From FEN-1297 sp046704255 (GTDB lineage Bacteria > Bacteroidota > Ignavibacteria > Ignavibacteriales > Ignavibacteriaceae), in contig JBJKSH010000136.1 in NCBI GenBank assembly GCA_046704255.1, forward strand, positions 1-26,088: DNA of 26,088 nucleotides. The letters run 5' to 3'. The position numbers were made by a program, and so were the translations under genes. This document shows positions 23,226-26,088 of the stretch, in pieces (position 1 is the first letter of the stretch; the number at the start of each line of letters is the position of its first letter). The notes below the pieces were generated by a model, which was not told the DNA's origin, ran no database searches, and was given only the letters and a program-made list of their open reading frames with translations.

Positions 23226-23546
23226 TTACCAGCTTCTTTTTCCGCCGGTACCCCTGTTCCCTCCCCCTCCTCTGGAATTATTCCTGCCTCCGCGTCTGTT
23301 TGTGCTTTTAGGGCGGGCTTCGTTTACAACAATTTTGTTTCCTTTAAATTCTTTAGTATTAAGTTCTTCCAGGGCTTTTTGGGCTTCCGCTTTATCATTC
23401 ATTTCAACAAACCCGAAACCTTTGGATTCGCCGGAAAATAAATCTCTTATAATTTTAACACTGCGTACTTTACCATAACCGCTAAATAAATCTTCCAACT
23501 CGAAGTCGGTTGCATCCTTTGGTAAGTTACCTACATAAATGTTCAT
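23226..23546 (-). CDS. RRM-domain RNA-binding protein with a glycine/arginine-rich tail
   Basis: A 106-residue protein. A single RNA recognition motif (residues 1-80) has RNP2 IYVGNL (3-8) and RNP1 KGFGFVEM (42-49), with the aromatic residues that stack on RNA bases. The last 25 residues are an RGG/GN-rich tail (RRGGRNNSRGGGG...). This is the same build as cyanobacterial Rbp and other bacterial single-RRM proteins, which are often cold-induced and act on mRNA. AAAGGA lies 10 nt before the ATG. The leader upstream holds a perfect palindrome (23584-23599) and T/G-rich repeats, so expression may be controlled at RNA level, which is inference. It converges on the kinase gene. Confidence 0.9.
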   Translation of the reverse strand: MNIYVGNLPKDATDFELEDLFSGYGKVRSVKIIRDLFSGESKGFGFVEMNDKAEAQKALEELNTKEFKGNKIVVNEARPKSTNRRGGRNNSRGGGGNRGTGGKRSW

Positions 23547-23583
23547 TTTTAATTTATCCTTTGTTTGTTATTGTTTGTTTTTG

Positions 23584-23599
23584 CAGAATACTTATTCTG
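23584..23599. promoter_or_regulatory. Palindrome in the leader of the RRM protein gene
   Basis: A 16-bp perfect inverted repeat (CAGAATA-CT-TATTCTG) lies 38 nt upstream of the RRM start codon. It could be an RNA hairpin or an operator. A TATAAT at 23704-23709 (minus strand) would place a transcription start near 23697, which puts this palindrome within a leader of about 150 nt. Confidence 0.4.
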
Positions 23600-24133
23600 A
23601 TTAATCCGGTAAGTAAACTGAGATATTAAAAATCATATTACAGAAAAAAATTCGGTAGGATTTCAACAAAATAAACATCTGTATTCTTTATTTAATGTGA
23701 ATTATTATACTAAATAATTTACATTTAACTTCCTTCCGAGCCGGTATTCTTTATAATGATTTAAATCTTTATTCTTAAATAAAATTACTTGTGTTATTAT
23801 ATGAATTTTTTTTATAATAAACTAATTTTATTTAGCAATAATTTCATTTTATTTTCTTAAAACAATGAATATTGACCTATAAAAAAATATTTTGTTGTAA
23901 GCATACAATTAAAGAAAATTGGTCTTCTGCTAATCATGTGTAGGGCCGATATAGATAATAAAATTTATCTCCATTTATATTCAAACGTTTTAACCTTCAA
24001 ATTTAATCCAATTATTTTAACTGAAAATTATGATAAAGAATTTCCACTATTCACGATTTTTCCAAACAGAAATTTATTATATTTATAGTATTCTGCTATT
24101 TTTTAGATTAACATTGAAACACATTACTTTATT
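23600..24133. other. AT-rich gene-free region upstream of the RRM and methyltransferase genes
   Basis: About 530 bp, very AT-rich, between divergent genes. It should carry both promoters. A 50-codon frame (23936-24088, plus strand) has no ribosome binding site and a composition no different from the noise around it, so I do not call it a gene. I see no tRNA, CRISPR or insertion-sequence end. Confidence 0.5.
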
Positions 24134-24706
24134 ATGAAAATACGTGAAAGCGGAATGCCTGATGAGCAATATTGGGAATCATTTTTTAATGTTCAAAATA
24201 TTTTTGCAAAGCTCCGATTAGACAATTCTGTTAAAGATGTTGCAGAGTTTGGTTCCGGTTATGGTACTTTTACCATACCGGCATCCAAAATTATTAAAGG
24301 CAGTATTTATGCATTTGATATTGATGAAGGAATGATAGCTCGTTTATCCCAAAGGATAAATGTGGAAAAATTGAATAACATAATAATTCATCATATTGAT
24401 TTTATTAAAGCAGAGATACCGTTGAATAACAATTCAATTGATTATGCTATGCTGTTCAATATTCTTCATGCGGAAGCTCCTGTAGAATTGTTAATTGAAT
24501 CTGTCAGAATCCTACGGCCGGGCGGCGTAGCCGGTGTTATTCATTGGATTTGTTCTCCTTCCACACCGAGAGGTCCATCAATGGATATTAGACCTAAACC
24601 GGAACAATGTATTAATTGGATGGAAGCAGCGGGATTAAAAATGGTAAGTGGTATTATCCCGCTGCCACCTTATCATTATGGAATTCTCGGGATAAAAAAA
24701 ACATAA
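24134..24706 (+). CDS. Class I SAM-dependent methyltransferase
   Basis: A 190-residue Rossmann-fold methyltransferase of the Methyltransf_11/25 type. Motif I is VAEFGSGYGTF (36-46), the acidic SAM-ribose contact is in AFDIDEGM (60-67), and NSIDYAMLFNILHAE and RILRPGGV are motifs IV and V. The N-terminal RESGMPDEQYWESFF is a family stretch I recall from small bacterial and archaeal methyltransferases often called UbiE-like. The substrate is unknown. There is no clear Shine-Dalgarno site, but this start gives the family N-terminus. It stands alone between two gene-poor stretches, about 400 bp before the tRNA-Asp remnant and the mobile element. Confidence 0.85.
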   Translation: MKIRESGMPDEQYWESFFNVQNIFAKLRLDNSVKDVAEFGSGYGTFTIPASKIIKGSIYAFDIDEGMIARLSQRINVEKLNNIIIHHIDFIKAEIPLNNNSIDYAMLFNILHAEAPVELLIESVRILRPGGVAGVIHWICSPSTPRGPSMDIRPKPEQCINWMEAAGLKMVSGIIPLPPYHYGILGIKKT

Positions 24707-25085
24707 CTGTATGCACGTTTGACTGTAGGCAATTAATGCAGCCATGCACTATTAAATTTGAAAAATGTTTATATAGGAAATCTTTCCTATAAATCCTCTG
24801 CAGCCTGTGGACAATAATATAAGAAAGAATATTATCTATCCATCTTTTTATCATTAAGAAATAAATACACTTAAATATTGGCGAATAAACATGAAATACA
24901 TTATCAAATCTTTATGCTATGGAAAAAGCGTCGTTGCATTAAACCTTTCCGGGCAAACACCTAAAGATTTTCATAATAATGAAATAATTACTTTTATAAT
25001 AGCAAGCGCCGCAACTTGTGTATAGACGCTTTTTTAATATAATTTCGAATTGATAAAAGCGGGATTTTCAGAAAGCACAGAAATG
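24707..25085. other. Gene-poor region between the methyltransferase and the tRNA remnant
   Basis: About 380 bp. It holds a 20-nt palindrome (TATAGGAAA-TC-TTTCCTATA, 24772-24791) and a possible structured RNA (24923-25035). It also holds an unsupported 44-codon frame (24891-25025), which has no ribosome binding site and no recognisable product. Confidence 0.45.
24923..25035 (+). ncRNA. Possible small structured RNA ending in a U-run
   Basis: AAAAAGCGTC (24923-24932) pairs perfectly over 10 bp with GACGCTTTTT (25025-25034). The next five bases, GTTGC (24933-24937), pair with GCAAC (25011-25015) across a 9-nt bulge. A smaller hairpin (TTTCAT / ATGAAA, near 24969-24984) lies inside, and the 3' arm runs into TTTTTT. 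This could be a free-standing RNA of about 110 nt with its own terminator, or a chance pairing in AT-rich DNA. It matches no RNA family I know. Confidence 0.25.
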
Positions 25086-25120
25086 AAAAAAGCCTCAAAA
25101 CGAATTGTTTTGAAGCTTTT
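25086..25120 (-). terminator. Rho-independent terminator of tRNA-Asp
   Basis: The minus strand has the stem AAAAGC-TCAAAAC / GTTTTGA-GCTTTT, with a single mismatch and a 5-nt loop, running into TTTTTT. It begins 6 nt after the tRNA 3' end and is the original tRNA terminator, left with the displaced 3' half. Confidence 0.8.
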
Positions 25121-25125
25121 CTATG

Positions 25126-25167
25126 CGGGGCCGACGAGACTCGAACTCGCGACCTCCTGCGTGACAG
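25126..25167 (-). tRNA. tRNA-Asp (GTC) 3' half only, attachment-site remnant
   Basis: The minus strand carries the anticodon loop CTGTCAC (anticodon GTC), 3' anticodon stem GCAGG, variable loop AGGTC, T arm GCGAG-TTCGAGT-CTCGT, acceptor 3' strand CGGCCCC and discriminator G. CCA is not encoded. Upstream of the anticodon loop the sequence is AATGT instead of the needed CCTGC, and no D arm or acceptor 5' strand (GGGGCCG) follows, so the 5' half is missing. The identity begins exactly at the anticodon loop, a usual crossover point of tyrosine integrases. The intact tRNA should lie at the far end of the element, beyond this window. Confidence 0.85.
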
Positions 25168-25217
25168 ACATTCGGATATTAGGATTACAGCCAAATTTCC
25201 CACATTTTTGCCCCCAC

Positions 25218-25245
25218 TCCATACAAGTCCATACACAATCCATAC
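25218..25245 (+). repeat. Three helically phased TCCATAC direct repeats between att and int
   Basis: TCCATAC occurs at 25218-25224, 25228-25234 and 25239-25245, a period of 10 and 11 bp, so all copies face the same side of the helix. They lie between the tRNA remnant and the integrase start, where arm-type integrase sites or excisionase sites are expected. Confidence 0.6.
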
Positions 25246-25266
25246 TGAGAAGAAAGGAAAGAAAAC

Positions 25267-26088
25267 ATGTATTTAGTACTCAATAAAAAGTCTAAATTTT
25301 ACCAGTTAATCTATTTTAGGAATGGTAAAAGAACATCGGTTTCAACCGGTACCGCTAATAAGTTCCAGGCGGAAAAATTCCTTGATACTTTTAATCCCGA
25401 TTTTGTTATAAAACCTGCTGTAGTTAATAACTCGAATAAAAGAATTTTATTAAGCCAATTTATTAACGAATATGAAAATTATGTTATTGGTGCATATTCA
25501 AAAAACTATCTTAAAAAAGCGGTTCACCCATCTTTAAGTGTTTTTCAAAAATATATACCTGATTTACCGCTTGAAAATATTACCTCAAAAATCATTGATC
25601 AGTTTATTTCTTCAATTGCAGCTAATTCTAAATTTTCCGCTTCACTTTATTATCGTACCATCAAGGCAGCTTTTAACAAAGCTTTAATTTGGAATTACAT
25701 CCGGGAAAATCCGTTTAACAAAATAAAAATCCCCAAAACTCCTCAATCACTGCCGGCATTCATTACATTTGATGAACTTCAAATCATTATTTCAAAAACA
25801 GAGAAAGAATTTCTTAAGCCTTTATTTTTAACAGCATTCTATACCGGGATGCGCCTTGGTGAGTTAGTTAATATGAAATGGAATTGGATAGATTTTCAAA
25901 ATAACATCATTACCGTAAAATGTGATTCTTCGTTCACTACAAAAAATAAAAAGGAAAGGTTAATTCCTATTAATTCAACTTTAAAAAATATACTTTTAAA
26001 TATTCAGCCTAAAATATCGAATATTGGAAAAGATGATTTTGTTTTCTCAAAATTCCATGAGATTAAATTAAATGAAGATTTTGTAAGT
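25267..26088 (+). CDS. Tyrosine recombinase (integrase), C-terminus beyond the window
   Basis: An open frame of 274 codons from ATG 25267 to the window end without a stop. Residues about 1-45 form a small beta-rich arm-binding part (FYQLIYFRNGKRTSVSTG). Residues about 62-155 form a helical SAM-like core-binding domain (LSQFINEYENYVIGAYSKN... RTIKAAFNKALIW). The catalytic domain then begins (ITFDELQIII). The first catalytic Arg is Arg196 in FYTGMRLGELVNM, and the beta-hairpin Lys is probably Lys226 (FTTKNKKERLIPI). The HxxR box and the nucleophilic Tyr lie past the edge. AAAGGA stands 8-10 nt before the ATG. It points away from the tRNA remnant into the element and should catalyse integration at tRNA-Asp. 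Confidence 0.93.
   Translation, partial: MYLVLNKKSKFYQLIYFRNGKRTSVSTGTANKFQAEKFLDTFNPDFVIKPAVVNNSNKRILLSQFINEYENYVIGAYSKNYLKKAVHPSLSVFQKYIPDLPLENITSKIIDQFISSIAANSKFSASLYYRTIKAAFNKALIWNYIRENPFNKIKIPKTPQSLPAFITFDELQIIISKTEKEFLKPLFLTAFYTGMRLGELVNMKWNWIDFQNNIITVKCDSSFTTKNKKERLIPINSTLKNILLNIQPKISNIGKDDFVFSKFHEIKLNEDFVS

Larger units (their letters stand above)
25126..26088. mobile_element. Left end of an integrated mobile element at tRNA-Asp
   Basis: The duplicated tRNA 3' half, the phased repeats and an outward-reading tyrosine integrase gene form the standard left boundary of an integrated prophage, integrative element or genomic island. The element continues beyond the window. Its type and cargo cannot be seen. 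Confidence 0.8.

Noticed and set aside
23936..24088. 50-codon plus-strand frame in the gap before the methyltransferase gene
   Set aside because: It has no ribosome binding site, no recognisable motif, and a composition the same as the surrounding AT-rich spacer.
24772..24791. Palindrome TATAGGAAA-TC-TTTCCTATA as a terminator of the methyltransferase gene
   Set aside because: It has only a 2-nt gap and no T-run on either strand. It is kept only as an unexplained palindrome.
24891..25025. 44-codon plus-strand frame (MKYIIKSLCYGK...)
   Set aside because: It has no Shine-Dalgarno site and no family resemblance. It overlaps a stem that is better explained as RNA structure or chance.
25050..25286. 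78-residue plus-strand frame containing TRLELATSCVTD, and a minus-strand frame (24994-25236) with RRSRVRVSSAP
   Set aside because: These peptides are well-known false products of translating tRNA genes and their complement. The DNA here is the tRNA-Asp 3' half and its terminator.

Overview
The window reads as AT-rich, almost fully coding chromosome of a diderm (Gram-negative) bacterium. Two lipid A/LPS-type heptosyltransferases, an outer-membrane-barrel-like protein, a lipobox lipoprotein, ParB followed directly by a DUF5683 protein, and folP next to cdaA all fit the Bacteroidota/Chlorobiota/Ignavibacteriota group. Clear Shine-Dalgarno sites (GGAGG, AGGAG, GGGAGA) in front of several genes argue against typical Bacteroidia, which rarely use them, and favour an Ignavibacteria-like lineage. 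This placement is inference from gene content and is not proved.

Left part (about 1-12200), all on the minus strand, read from high to low coordinates: a beta-barrel-like protein and an S41 peptidase lipoprotein; a LeuT-like sodium symporter with a good terminator; then a long run kup - folP - cdaA - GT2 glycosyltransferase - short CHAD protein - UPF0173 metallo-hydrolase - parA - parB - DUF5683 - short zinc-ribbon protein. Within this run c-di-AMP synthase (CdaA) lies downstream of the K+ transporter Kup, and genes from folP onward are tightly spaced or overlapping. The zinc-ribbon gene at the left edge looks like a membrane-protein gene interrupted by a nonsense codon.

Middle part (12431-23218), all on the plus strand: an APC-family amino acid permease, polA (DNA polymerase I with intact proofreading motifs), two GT9 heptosyltransferases, a homocysteine S-methyltransferase-family protein, ispE, and a sigma-54-type response regulator with its histidine kinase. 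Most neighbours overlap by 11-20 nt, so this is probably one or two operons. A compound palindromic repeat sits in the divergent promoter region at 12310-12354.

Right part: an RRM/RGG RNA-binding protein gene converges on the kinase gene with only 7 nt between stop codons. It is followed by a 587-bp gene-poor stretch, a class I methyltransferase and a second gene-poor stretch. At 25126-25167 lies only the 3' half of a tRNA-Asp gene (anticodon loop to discriminator), still followed by its terminator. About 100 bp further on, a tyrosine recombinase gene starts and runs off the window. This is the classic left boundary of an integrated mobile element, and the cargo lies beyond the window. Apart from this boundary the window is mostly ordinary housekeeping chromosome, and I do not see a clearly new multi-gene system inside it.
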